This document shows, piece after piece, positions 16,710 to 24,588 of a DNA stretch of 64,000 nt. Source of the stretch: Gammaproteobacteria bacterium (GTDB lineage Bacteria; Pseudomonadota; Gammaproteobacteria; Xanthomonadales; Wenzhouxiangellaceae); contig PXBD01000088.1 in the NCBI GenBank assembly GCA_003565625.1, positions 57,320-121,319 on the forward strand. Direction: 5' to 3'. The notes beneath the pieces were generated by a model that had not been told where the DNA came from, made no database searches, and saw only the letters and a list, made by a program, of their open reading frames with translations. Within the stretch, counting starts at the first letter, position 1; every line of letters begins with the position of its first letter. The position numbers and the translations under genes are program-made.

Positions 16710-18994
16710 ACCCTAAGGACAGACGAGCTTCAGGCATGGAAAAATCAAGAATTCCGCAGTTTTACAAGATGTCGGTGACCGAGCGGGTCCGCACCGTGCG
16801 CGATCGCGGCTTGATTGGCGCCGACGATTACCAGAACCTGCAGTCCGGTCGCCATACCCTGTCGGTGGATCTGGCCGACAAGATGATCGAGAACGTGATC
16901 GGCGTGATGGGGCTTCCGGTCGGGCTGGGGCTGAATTTCCTCATCAACAACAAGGAGTATGTGGTCCCGCTGGTGGTCGAGGAGCCCTCGATCGTTGCCG
17001 CCCTGAGTTCGGCCGCCAAGCTGGCGCGAGACAGCGGCGGGTTCGAGGTGGAGAGCGACGAGCCGATGTTGATCGGCCAGGTCCAGGTGGTGGATGTCGC
17101 CAATCCGGCCCGCGCCCGGGCCGCTCTGCTGCAGCGCAAGAGCGAGATCCTCAACCTGGCCAACAGTCTGCATCCGAAGATGATTGCCCGCGGCGGTGGT
17201 GCCCGGGACCTCGAGGTATTCATTCATCCGACTGAAGGCCCGGGCGGCGACATGGTCGTGGTGCATCTGCTGGTTGATACCTGCGATGCCATGGGCGCCA
17301 ACCTGGTCAACACCATGTGCGAGGGCGTGGCCTCGCTGGTCGAGACCATCAGTGAGGGTCGGGTGTTTTTACGAATCCTGTCCAACCTTGCCGATCGGGC
17401 GCTGGTGCGGGCGCGGGTGCGCATCCCTACAGCGGCGCTCACCGGCAAGGGCTTCGACGGTGAGCAGGTGCGCGACGGGATCATCGTGGCCAACGATTTT
17501 GCCCGCGCTGATCCCTACCGGGCGGCGACCCACAACAAGGGCATCATGAACGGCATTGACGCGGTCGCCCTGGCGACCGGCAATGACTGGCGGGCCATCG
17601 AGGCCGGTGCGCATGCGTTTGCCGCCCGCGGCGGACGCTATACCGCGCTGACCCGCTGGCAGCGGGGCGACAACGGTGACCTGGTCGGCGAACTGGAGGT
17701 TCCGATCAAGGTCGGAACGGTCGGCGGGCCGCTGCAGACCAATCCGACCGTGGCCCTGAACCTGCGCCTGCTCGATGTCGCCAGCGCCCGCGAACTGGCC
17801 GAAGTGATGGGCGCGGTTGGTCTCGCCCAGACCTTCTCGGCCTTGCGTGCGCTGGTCACCGAGGGTATCCAGCAAGGACACATGACGCTGCACGCGCGCA
17901 GCGTGGCCACCGCCGCCGGCACGCCGGTGGAGTATTTCGACACCGTGGTCGAGCGCCTGATCGCTTCCGGCGAAATCAAGATCTGGAAAGCCGAGGAGAT
18001 CATCCGCACGGTGCGTGTCCAGACCGAGCCCGCGGTTGGGCCGGGCGAGGACGAAGTTCTCGAAGGCGAAAAGCTGGGCGCCGGGCACGGCAAGATCATC
18101 CTCCTGGGGGAGCATTCCGTGGTCTACGGTCGGCGCGCCCTGGCGGCGCCGATTCCGTTGGCCATCCAGGCCCGGATCGAGGATACCCGCGAAGGGATCG
18201 AGTTGATCATTCCGCGCTGGAGCATCGAACAACGGCTGGATTTCAACGCCAAGCGGCCGCCCTCGTTCACCCGCTCGCTGGCGGGCATTCTGGAAACGCT
18301 GGGTCTCAGTGGTCGCGGCATGCGTATTGAAGTGTTCCCGAACGTGCCCAGGGCCATGGGTCTGGGCGGGTCGGCGGCGTTGGCCGTGGCCGTGCTGCGG
18401 GCGCTGGATCTCCACTACGGGCTGGGGCTGAACGATGCAAGGATCAATGAACTGGCCTTCGAGTGTGAAAAAGTCGCTCACGGAACACCGTCTGGTCTGG
18501 ACAACACCCTGGCCACCTACGGCGAGTTCACGCTGTATCGCTCGGGCAGCGTGCAGGAGCGCAAGGTCATCGAAATTTCCGAGCCGTTGTCAATGGTCAT
18601 TGCCATGAGCGGGGTGGAAAGCCTGACCGCGCGTACCGTGGCCCGCGTGCGCGAGGCCTGGCAGCGGAATCCGGCCCTGTATGAGCGCATTTTCGACGAG
18701 ATCGATACCCTGGTCGGGGTCGGGCTGGAGGCCCTGGCGAAGCGAGACTACGAAACCCTGGGCGAGACCATGAACATCAACCAGGGGTTGCTCAACGCCA
18801 TGCAGGTCTCGAGCTGGGAGCTGGAAGAACTGATCCAGATTGCCCGGCAGCATGGAGCGGTTGGTGCCAAGTTGACCGGCGGCGGTGGTGGTGGATCGGT
18901 GATTGCGCTGTGTCCTGATCAATCAGCCAGAGTCGCCCGCGCCATTCGCGAAGCCGGTTACCACGCAATCGAGGTAGAAGTCGGTGTTACCTGA
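16706..18994 (+). CDS. fused HMG-CoA reductase (class II) :: mevalonate kinase
   Basis: One 762-residue open frame carries two enzymes. Residues ~10-435 are a class II HMG-CoA reductase closely matching the Pseudomonas mevalonii enzyme as I recall it. Its four catalytic residues are present with near-identical spacing: Glu93 (VVEEPSIVAA), Lys278 (THNKGIMNG), Asp294 (GNDWRAIEAGAH) and His392 (QGHMTLHAR). After a short acidic linker (GPGEDEVLEGEKLG), residues ~453-762 are a mevalonate kinase with GKIILLGEHSVVYG, MGLGGSAALAVAV, HGTPSGLDNT and LTGGGGGGSVIAL. The fusion would take HMG-CoA to mevalonate 5-phosphate. The start is GTG 16706 (overlapping the previous stop) or ATG 16736 (MEKSRIPQFYK, nearer the family N terminus). 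The frame runs through without a stop. Confidence 0.93.
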   Translation: MNPKDRRASGMEKSRIPQFYKMSVTERVRTVRDRGLIGADDYQNLQSGRHTLSVDLADKMIENVIGVMGLPVGLGLNFLINNKEYVVPLVVEEPSIVAALSSAAKLARDSGGFEVESDEPMLIGQVQVVDVANPARARAALLQRKSEILNLANSLHPKMIARGGGARDLEVFIHPTEGPGGDMVVVHLLVDTCDAMGANLVNTMCEGVASLVETISEGRVFLRILSNLADRALVRARVRIPTAALTGKGFDGEQVRDGIIVANDFARADPYRAATHNKGIMNGIDAVALATGNDWRAIEAGAHAFAARGGRYTALTRWQRGDNGDLVGELEVPIKVGTVGGPLQTNPTVALNLRLLDVASARELAEVMGAVGLAQTFSALRALVTEGIQQGHMTLHARSVATAAGTPVEYFDTVVERLIASGEIKIWKAEEIIRTVRVQTEPAVGPGEDEVLEGEKLGAGHGKIILLGEHSVVYGRRALAAPIPLAIQARIEDTREGIELIIPRWSIEQRLDFNAKRPPSFTRSLAGILETLGLSGRGMRIEVFPNVPRAMGLGGSAALAVAVLRALDLHYGLGLNDARINELAFECEKVAHGTPSGLDNTLATYGEFTLYRSGSVQERKVIEISEPLSMVIAMSGVESLTARTVARVREAWQRNPALYERIFDEIDTLVGVGLEALAKRDYETLGETMNINQGLLNAMQVSSWELEELIQIARQHGAVGAKLTGGGGGGSVIALCPDQSARVARAIREAGYHAIEVEVGVT

Positions 18995-19571
18995 GCGCGC
19001 CGGTCCCGCCCGGGTGGTTTCTTCGGACTCCGAAGCCCTGATTCGGGTGGACGAGGACGATAACGAACTGGGTGTGCTCAGCAAAGGGCGGTGCCACGAC
19101 GGCCACGGCCTGCTGCATCGTGCCTTTTCGGTGTTCCTGTTTTCCGGCGACGGCCGCCTGCTGATCCAGCAACGCGCTGCCGACAAGCGCTTGTGGCCCC
19201 TGTACTGGGCCAACAGTTGCTGCTCGCATCCGCGTGCGGGAGAGACAATGGCCGAGGCGACCGAGCGACGAATCTTCGAGGAGCTTGGCGTGCGCACGCC
19301 GCTGCACTTTATCTACAAGTTCCGCTACCAGGCCATTTTTGGTGAACTGGGGGCGGAGCGTGAACTGTGCTGGGTCTATGTTGGCCGGGCTGAATCCTTC
19401 CAGCTGCAGCCCAACCCGAACGAGCTGGCTGCCTGGCGTTATGTAGACCCAGCGGAAGTGGACGCCATGATGGGCGATGAACAAGCGCTTGTGGCGCCGT
19501 GGTTTCGGCTGGAATGGCAGGCCCTGCGCGGCCCGTATCGCGAAGACGTGGCCACCGCCCTGGCCGGATGA
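18984..19571 (+). CDS. idi: isopentenyl-diphosphate delta-isomerase, type I
   Basis: A 195-residue Nudix-fold isomerase interconverting IPP and DMAPP. The catalytic Cys region reads LYWANSCCSHPRAGET. The Nudix-like element AEATERRIFEELGV follows, and ERELCWVYVG with the downstream EL supplies the second catalytic Glu region. The start is GTG at 18984, overlapping the fusion gene by 11 bp. This completes mevalonate utilisation to both C5 units. Many bacteria with a mevalonate pathway use the unrelated type II enzyme, so a type I enzyme in this operon is worth noting. HMG-CoA synthase and thiolase are not in the window. Confidence 0.93.
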   Translation: MLPERAGPARVVSSDSEALIRVDEDDNELGVLSKGRCHDGHGLLHRAFSVFLFSGDGRLLIQQRAADKRLWPLYWANSCCSHPRAGETMAEATERRIFEELGVRTPLHFIYKFRYQAIFGELGAERELCWVYVGRAESFQLQPNPNELAAWRYVDPAEVDAMMGDEQALVAPWFRLEWQALRGPYREDVATALAG

Positions 19572-19595
19572 CCGGCCCGGACGGTGGCTGCCCCG

Positions 19596-20297
19596 TCATG
19601 CGTCGTCCGGGGTGGCCAGCTTGAAGCCCATTCCCTGCACGGTGTGCAGCAGCTTGGTTTTGTACGGGCGGTCAATGCCCTTGCGCAGGTTGTACATGTG
19701 TGAGCGCAAGGTGTCTGAATCAGGCAGCATGTCTCCCCACAGCTCGTTTTCCAGCTGCTCGCGGCTTACCAGGCGCGGTGCCTCGCGCATCAGGACCTTG
19801 AGAATCCGGATCGAGGTCGGCGACAGGTTGACCCGTGCGCCTTCGCGCTCCACCCGCATGGTGCGCGGGTCAAACACCAGGTCGCCCACGCGCATGGCGC
19901 CGTCCGACATCTCGCCGCGCGCCCGGCGGATCAGGGCCCGGACGCGGATCTCGAGTTCTTCCATTTCGAACGGTTTGACCAGGTAGTCGTCGGCGCCGGC
20001 GTTGAATCCGGCAACCTTGTCGTCCAGTTGATCGCGTGCGGTCAGCATCAGCACCGGGGTCCCGTCACCGCGTTCACGCAAACGCTCGCACACCCGGATG
20101 CCGTCGATCTTGGGCAGCATCAGGTCCAGCACGATCACGTCATAGGGGTTTTCGTCCAGCAGGTTCAGCGCAATCGCGCCGTCTGCAGCGAAATCCATTG
20201 CAAAACCCGCGCTTTCCAGGTAGTCGCCGATACTTGCGGCCAGGTCGTTGTGGTCTTCGACCAGCAGGATTGTTGCGTTACCGTCGGCGTCTGCCAT
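19596..20297 (-). CDS. orphan OmpR/PhoB-type response regulator
   Basis: A 233-residue regulator. The receiver domain (residues ~8-122) has the acidic pair in LLVEDHNDL, the phosphoacceptor Asp58 in VIVLDLMLP and Lys in YLVKPFE. The C-terminal winged helix (residues ~135-228) has the usual VNLSPTSIRILKVLMR and DSDTLRSHMYNLRKGID. It is convergent with the mevalonate operon and no kinase is adjacent. The ATG at 20297 has AAGGAG upstream, but that ribosome site lies in one arm of a 37-bp inverted repeat (20305-20341), suggesting autoregulation or translational control. It lies downstream of rho on the same strand with a 69-bp gap and may be partly read through from it. Confidence 0.92.
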   Translation of the reverse strand: MADADGNATILLVEDHNDLAASIGDYLESAGFAMDFAADGAIALNLLDENPYDVIVLDLMLPKIDGIRVCERLRERGDGTPVLMLTARDQLDDKVAGFNAGADDYLVKPFEMEELEIRVRALIRRARGEMSDGAMRVGDLVFDPRTMRVEREGARVNLSPTSIRILKVLMREAPRLVSREQLENELWGDMLPDSDTLRSHMYNLRKGIDRPYKTKLLHTVQGMGFKLATPDDA

Positions 20298-20304
20298 GTC
20301 TTGT

Positions 20305-20341
20305 CTCCTTCACGTTTGTCAATTTGACAATTGTGAAGGAG
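20305..20341. promoter_or_regulatory. 37-bp two-tier inverted repeat covering the regulator's ribosome site
   Basis: CTCCTTCAC (20305-20313) and GTGAAGGAG (20333-20341) are perfect 9-bp outer arms. Inside, TTGTCAA (20316-20322) and TTGACAA (20324-20330) are perfect 7-bp arms around one T. On the minus-strand transcript the outer arm contains the AAGGAG ribosome site of the response regulator gene starting at 20297. The DNA could be a dimer operator, with the inner repeat as the core, or an RNA hairpin that hides the ribosome site when transcription enters from rho. No T tract follows, so it is not an intrinsic terminator. Confidence 0.65.
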
Positions 20342-20366
20342 GTGGGTGAAGGTCGGATGAACCCGT

Positions 20367-21623
20367 TTACCGCTTCATGTAGTTGAAGAACTCTTCGTTG
20401 GTCTTGGTCACTTTCAGCTTGTCGAGCATGAACTCAATGGCCTGGGCTTCGTCCATGGGCTGGAGGATACGGCGCAGGATCCAGGTGCGCTGCAGCTGCT
20501 CGTTGCCGACCATGAGCTCTTCGCGCCGGGTCCCGGAGCGGTTGATGTCGATGGCCGGGTAGACGCGCTTTTCGGCAATCCGGCGGCTCAAGTGGATTTC
20601 CATATTGCCGGTGCCCTTGAACTCCTCGTAGATGACCTCGTCCATTTTCGAGCCGGTATCGACCAGCGCGGTCGCGATGATGGTCAGGCTGGCACCGTTT
20701 TCGATGTTGCGTGCTGCCCCGAAGAAGCGTTTGGGGCGCTGCAGGGCGTTGGCGTCGACGCCGCCGGTCAGGACCTTGCCGGACGAAGGAGCGACCGTGT
20801 TGAAGGCGCGCGCCAGGCGGGTGATCGAGTCGAGCAGGATGATGACGTCTTTTTTGTGCTCGACCAGGCGCTTGGCCCGTTCAATCACCATGTCGGCGAC
20901 CTGCACGTGGCGCGTGGCCGGCTCGTCAAAGGTAGAAGAGATGACCTCGGCGTCCACCCCGCGCTGCATCTCGGTGACCTCTTCCGGGCGCTCGTCAATC
21001 AGCAGGATAATCATGTGCGCTTCCGGGTTGTTGGCCCGGATGGCGGTCGCGATGGACTGCAGCATCATGGTCTTGCCGGCCTTGGGCGGGCTGACGACCA
21101 GGCCGCGCTGGCCTTTGCCGATGGGCGCGATCAGGTCGATGATGCGCCCGGTGATGTCTTCAGTCGACCCGTTGCCGCGCTCCAGCGGCAGCTGCACGCG
21201 CGGGAATTCCGGGGTCAGATTCTCGAACAGAATCTTGTTTTTCGCCTTCTCGGGCCGGTCGTAGTTGAGTTCTTCGACCTTGAGCAGGGCAAAGTAGCGC
21301 TCCGACTGTTTGGGCGGGCGAATCTTGCCGGCAATATAGTCGCCGGTTCGCAGGTTGAATCGGCGAATCTGCGAGGGCGAGACGTAAATGTCGTCCGGCC
21401 CGGCCATGTAGGAGGCCTCGGATGCGCGCAGGAAGCCGAAGCCGTCCTGCAGGATCTCCAGCACCCCGTCGCCGTAGATGGCTTCTTTCTTGCCGGCCTT
21501 GGCCTTGAGGATGGCGAAGATGACGTCCTGCTTGCGCGAACGCCCCATGTTCTCGATGCCGAGTTCGTCGGCCATGTCGATGAGTTCTTGCGCGGTCTTT
21601 CTTTTCAGTTCTGTAAGGTTCAT
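20367..21623 (-). CDS. rho: transcription termination factor Rho
   Basis: A 418-residue hexameric RNA-dependent ATPase and essential terminator of transcription. It begins [39 protein letters not shown] (N-terminal domain). The RNA-binding cold-shock-like part includes [17 protein letters not shown]. Walker A is [11 protein letters not shown], and the Q and R loops are in [32 protein letters not shown]. Length and sequence are as expected, with no insertion. The trxA gene lies upstream on the same strand, the classic trxA-rho order. The 255-bp gap between them holds only a 13-bp tandem duplication (21831-21856) and no recognisable gene. Confidence 0.98.
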   Translation of the reverse strand: MNLTELKRKTAQELIDMADELGIENMGRSRKQDVIFAILKAKAGKKEAIYGDGVLEILQDGFGFLRASEASYMAGPDDIYVSPSQIRRFNLRTGDYIAGKIRPPKQSERYFALLKVEELNYDRPEKAKNKILFENLTPEFPRVQLPLERGNGSTEDITGRIIDLIAPIGKGQRGLVVSPPKAGKTMMLQSIATAIRANNPEAHMIILLIDERPEEVTEMQRGVDAEVISSTFDEPATRHVQVADMVIERAKRLVEHKKDVIILLDSITRLARAFNTVAPSSGKVLTGGVDANALQRPKRFFGAARNIENGASLTIIATALVDTGSKMDEVIYEEFKGTGNMEIHLSRRIAEKRVYPAIDINRSGTRREELMVGNEQLQRTWILRRILQPMDEAQAIEFMLDKLKVTKTNEEFFNYMKR

Positions 21624-21830
21624 GGGATGCTGTCTGGCAATGAGCCCGGTGTGCTGGCGAGCAGGGCCGCTCGCCGCCGGTTACACCCGGGTCTGGATGG
21701 TCAGTGCGTTTACTCTGCCTGAGGCTTGCCCGGAAAAAGGGCAGGGGCCAATCAATCGTACAAAAGGGTTCCGAGGTCGGGAAAGACTCCAGTCGTCCAA
21801 CGGTAGCACCATTGGCGGCAGGAGTCCAGC

Positions 21831-21856
21831 CTCTTGCCGTCACCTCTTGCCGTCAC
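21831..21856. repeat. 13-bp perfect tandem duplication between trxA and rho
   Basis: CTCTTGCCGTCAC is repeated head to tail at 21831-21843 and 21844-21856, just beyond the trxA stop codon in the trxA-rho spacer. It has no obvious role. Both copies would be in the 3' tail of the trxA transcript. It is probably a recent slippage duplication. Confidence 0.6.
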
Positions 21857-21878
21857 GATTGACCGAGGCTGCGGTTTT

Positions 21879-22205
21879 TCAAATGGTCTCGTCGACGAAG
21901 GCCTTGAGGGCCGACTTGGTCAATGCGCCTACCTTGGACCCCTGGTGTTCGCCGTTTTCGAAAATCATCAGGGTCGGGATGCCGCGAATCTTGAAGCGGG
22001 TGGTGATCAGCTGGTTTTCGTCGATATTGACCTTGGCGATCTTGATCTTGTCGCCGTATTCGTCGGCCAGTTCGTGCAGGATCGGGTCGATCATCTTGCA
22101 CGGGCCGCACCATTCGGCCCAGTAGTCCACCAGCACCGGGCCGTCGCCCTTGAGGACGACTTCGTCAAAGTCACTGTCGGATACGTGAAGAATCTTGTCG
22201 CTCAC
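21879..22205 (-). CDS. trxA: thioredoxin 1
   Basis: A 108-residue cytoplasmic thioredoxin with the redox motif WCGPC in LVDYWAEWCGPCKMIDPI and the cis-Pro loop GIPTLMIF. I chose the GTG at 22205 (VSDKILHVSDSDF), which matches the classic N terminus and has AAGGAG nine bases upstream. In-frame ATGs at 22286 and 22238 would add residues foreign to the family. It is followed by rho and is divergent from rhlB across a 181-bp region, the conserved rhlB/trxA/rho arrangement of gammaproteobacteria. Confidence 0.97.
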   Translation of the reverse strand: MSDKILHVSDSDFDEVVLKGDGPVLVDYWAEWCGPCKMIDPILHELADEYGDKIKIAKVNIDENQLITTRFKIRGIPTLMIFENGEHQGSKVGALTKSALKAFVDETI

Positions 22206-22386
22206 TGTGAAAGGCTCCTTGAAAGAGGGGGTGGTCATGCGATCTGAACATGTCGTCGGCGCGAGCGGCCGCACGACGGCTGACAACCGCCTATACTAAC
22301 CGATTGTCGGCGGCGGGTCGTCAGCGGCACCCGATCTTCTTCGCACCATGTCGCGCCCGCGCCCATTTCCAGCTACAGGATGATTT

Positions 22387-23670
22387 GTGACCGATACCCC
22401 AAGCACCGAACAGGTCTTGACCGATACCCGGTTCGATACCTTCGATCTCGACGAGCGCATCATGCGCGGGCTGGCCGACGCCGGCTTTGATACCTGCCCC
22501 CCCATCCAGGCCCAGACCCTGCCGCTGGCTCTGGCCGGACGCGACGTCGCTGGCCAAGCCCGAACCGGCACCGGCAAGACCGCGGCATTCCTGCTAGCCA
22601 TTTTTCGGCGTCTGCTCAGTGCCGACAGCAAGGGCCCGGGCGCCAACCCGCGCGCGATCTGCATCGCGCCAACCCGGGAACTGGCCATCCAGATTCACCG
22701 CGATGCCGAACTGCTGGGCAGGCACACCGGCCTGCGCACGCTGCTGGCGTACGGCGGCGTGGATTACGTCAAGCAGCGCGACGAGATCGCCGACGGGGTG
22801 GATATCCTGATCGGTACTCCGGGCCGGCTGATCGATTACCTCAAGCAGGACATCTACAACCTGCGCCAGATCGAGGTGGCCGTGCTCGACGAAGCCGACC
22901 GTATGTTCGACCTGGGCTTCATCACCGATATTCGCTTTCTGTTCCGGCGCATGCCGCCGGTCGATGAGCGCCAGACCCTGATGTTTTCGGCCACTTTTCC
23001 GCTCAAGGTCACGGAACTGGCCTACGAGCACATGAATGACGCCGAAACCATTCGCGTCGAAGAAGAGCAGATGACCACCGAGCGGGTCACCCAGGTCGTC
23101 TACTACCCGGCCAACCGCGAAAAGCTGCCGCTGCTGGTCAAGCTGCTGCGGGCCATGCAAGACGGCCACGTCATGGTGTTTGCCAATACCCGTCACGCCG
23201 TCGATCGGGTCGCGCGCACCCTCAAGGCCAACGGCTTCAACGCCGCCATGCTGGCCGGTTCCGTGCCCCAGGACAAGCGCCAGAAACTGCTCAAACGCTT
23301 TCGCGATGGTGATATCGACGTCCTGGTCGCCACCGACGTGGCCGCGCGCGGTCTGCACATTCCCGACGTCAGCCATGTCATCAACTACGACCTGCCGCAG
23401 GAAGCAGCCGACTACGTGCATCGCATCGGTCGCACCGCTCGCCTGGGCGCGAGCGGCGATGCAATCAGCTTTGCCTGCGAGGACTACGCCGTTCACCTGC
23501 CGGACATCGAGCAGTACATCGATCTGGAACTGCCGGTGTTGCAGCACGATCCGGACGACCTGCCGCGGCTGGAGCGTCCGCCGCCGCGCAAGAAGACGGC
23601 GGCTGGTCGTTCTGGTGGTCGCGGAGGTCGCGGCGGAGGCCGTGGCCGGGGCCAGCGCAGGGGCGGGTGA
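22387..23670 (+). CDS. rhlB: DEAD-box RNA helicase RhlB
   Basis: A 427-residue ATP-dependent RNA helicase; in gammaproteobacteria RhlB is part of the RNA degradosome. The Q motif is near residues 15-40 (FDTFDLDERIMRGLADAGFDTCPPIQ). Motif I is ARTGTGKTAAFLL, motif II DEADRMFDLGF, motif III SATF and motif VI HRIGRTARLG. The C-terminal tail is rich in Arg and Gly (GRSGGRGGRGGGRGRGQRRGG), typical of RNA-binding tails. Conserved position next to trxA/rho supports RhlB over other DEAD-box paralogues. The start is GTG 22387. Confidence 0.93.
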   Translation: MTDTPSTEQVLTDTRFDTFDLDERIMRGLADAGFDTCPPIQAQTLPLALAGRDVAGQARTGTGKTAAFLLAIFRRLLSADSKGPGANPRAICIAPTRELAIQIHRDAELLGRHTGLRTLLAYGGVDYVKQRDEIADGVDILIGTPGRLIDYLKQDIYNLRQIEVAVLDEADRMFDLGFITDIRFLFRRMPPVDERQTLMFSATFPLKVTELAYEHMNDAETIRVEEEQMTTERVTQVVYYPANREKLPLLVKLLRAMQDGHVMVFANTRHAVDRVARTLKANGFNAAMLAGSVPQDKRQKLLKRFRDGDIDVLVATDVAARGLHIPDVSHVINYDLPQEAADYVHRIGRTARLGASGDAISFACEDYAVHLPDIEQYIDLELPVLQHDPDDLPRLERPPPRKKTAAGRSGGRGGRGGGRGRGQRRGG

Positions 23671-23721
23671 TGGGTCGGCTTGTGCTACCCTGAGAATCCT
23701 TTGCGACGCCGGTAACCAGCC

Positions 23722-24588
23722 GTGACTGCAGGCGATTTTGCAAATTCTTCAGGCCGTCTGGCGCTGCTTGTAGCGGTGCTCATCGGGCTGGTGCTGGCCT
23801 GGCAGAGCGTCCAACTGGTGTGGCTGCTGGCGGTTGGCCCGGAGGTCGAATCCGCCCCGATGCCGCCGGTGCCGCGCGTGCAGCCGGCTGCCAGCGGCCG
23901 AGAGGGCTTTCGCTGGGATTTGTTCGGCGAGACTCGCAGCGCCCCGGCGGTGGCTCGGCCGGTCCAGGCCGCGCGCTCCAATCTGCGCCTGCGCGGCCTG
24001 ATGTCCGGGGGCGAAGATGCGTTTGCCATCATTGCCGACGACGGCGGCACCGAGGCGGTCTACCGCAGCGGTGATGAGTTGCCGGACGGCAGTCGGCTGG
24101 AGTCCATTGAAGCCATGCGGGTGATCATCACGCGTAACGGAGAGCGCGAGGCGCTGGAAATGGAGCGCGGGTTGCGCTCGCCCGGCGTGGCCCGGGTTTC
24201 TGCTCCGCGTCAATCGCAGCCGAATCAGCCGGTCCTGCCCGGCATTCGCGGCATGTCGGCGGTGCCGACCGGGGTCAGCGCCGCCGCCCTGCAGCAGAGC
24301 GGTTCCAGCGCTGCGGGTCTGGCCGACCAGATTTCTGTTCTGCCGGTGGCCGGCGGCGGGTTTCGGGTGCGGCCCGGGCGGGACGCCACCCTGTTTGCCG
24401 AGCTGGGCCTGCAGGTCAACGACGTCGTGACCGCGGTCAATGGCCAGACCCTGGCCTCGGAAGCCGACGCCCGTGCCCTGTTTGCGGATGTCATGCGCCG
24501 CGGCGAGGTCGCCATCACGATTCAGCGTCAGGGCAGGGAAATGACGCTCAGGCCCGACCTGGCCGGAATCCTGGCCCGGATCGAGTGA
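23722..24588 (+). CDS. gspC: type II secretion system protein C
   Basis: A 288-residue inner-membrane protein linking the T2SS platform to the secretin. There is one membrane segment near residues 12-34 (RLALLVAVLIGLVLAWQSVQLVWLLAV). The periplasmic HR domain (residues ~70-155) contains NLRLRGLMSGGEDAFAIIADDGG and GDELPDGSRLESI. A proline-rich spacer leads to a C-terminal PDZ domain (residues ~205-285, FRVRPGRDATLFAELGLQVNDVVTAVNGQTL). The start is GTG 23722. It overlaps gspD by 4 bp. Confidence 0.92.
   Translation: MTAGDFANSSGRLALLVAVLIGLVLAWQSVQLVWLLAVGPEVESAPMPPVPRVQPAASGREGFRWDLFGETRSAPAVARPVQAARSNLRLRGLMSGGEDAFAIIADDGGTEAVYRSGDELPDGSRLESIEAMRVIITRNGEREALEMERGLRSPGVARVSAPRQSQPNQPVLPGIRGMSAVPTGVSAAALQQSGSSAAGLADQISVLPVAGGGFRVRPGRDATLFAELGLQVNDVVTAVNGQTLASEADARALFADVMRRGEVAITIQRQGREMTLRPDLAGILARIE

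Noticed and set aside
21700..21830. Hairpin-like TGCCC/GGGCA in the rho leader as a riboswitch or rho leader peptide gene
   Set aside because: The stem is only five pairs and no convincing leader frame or terminator is present.
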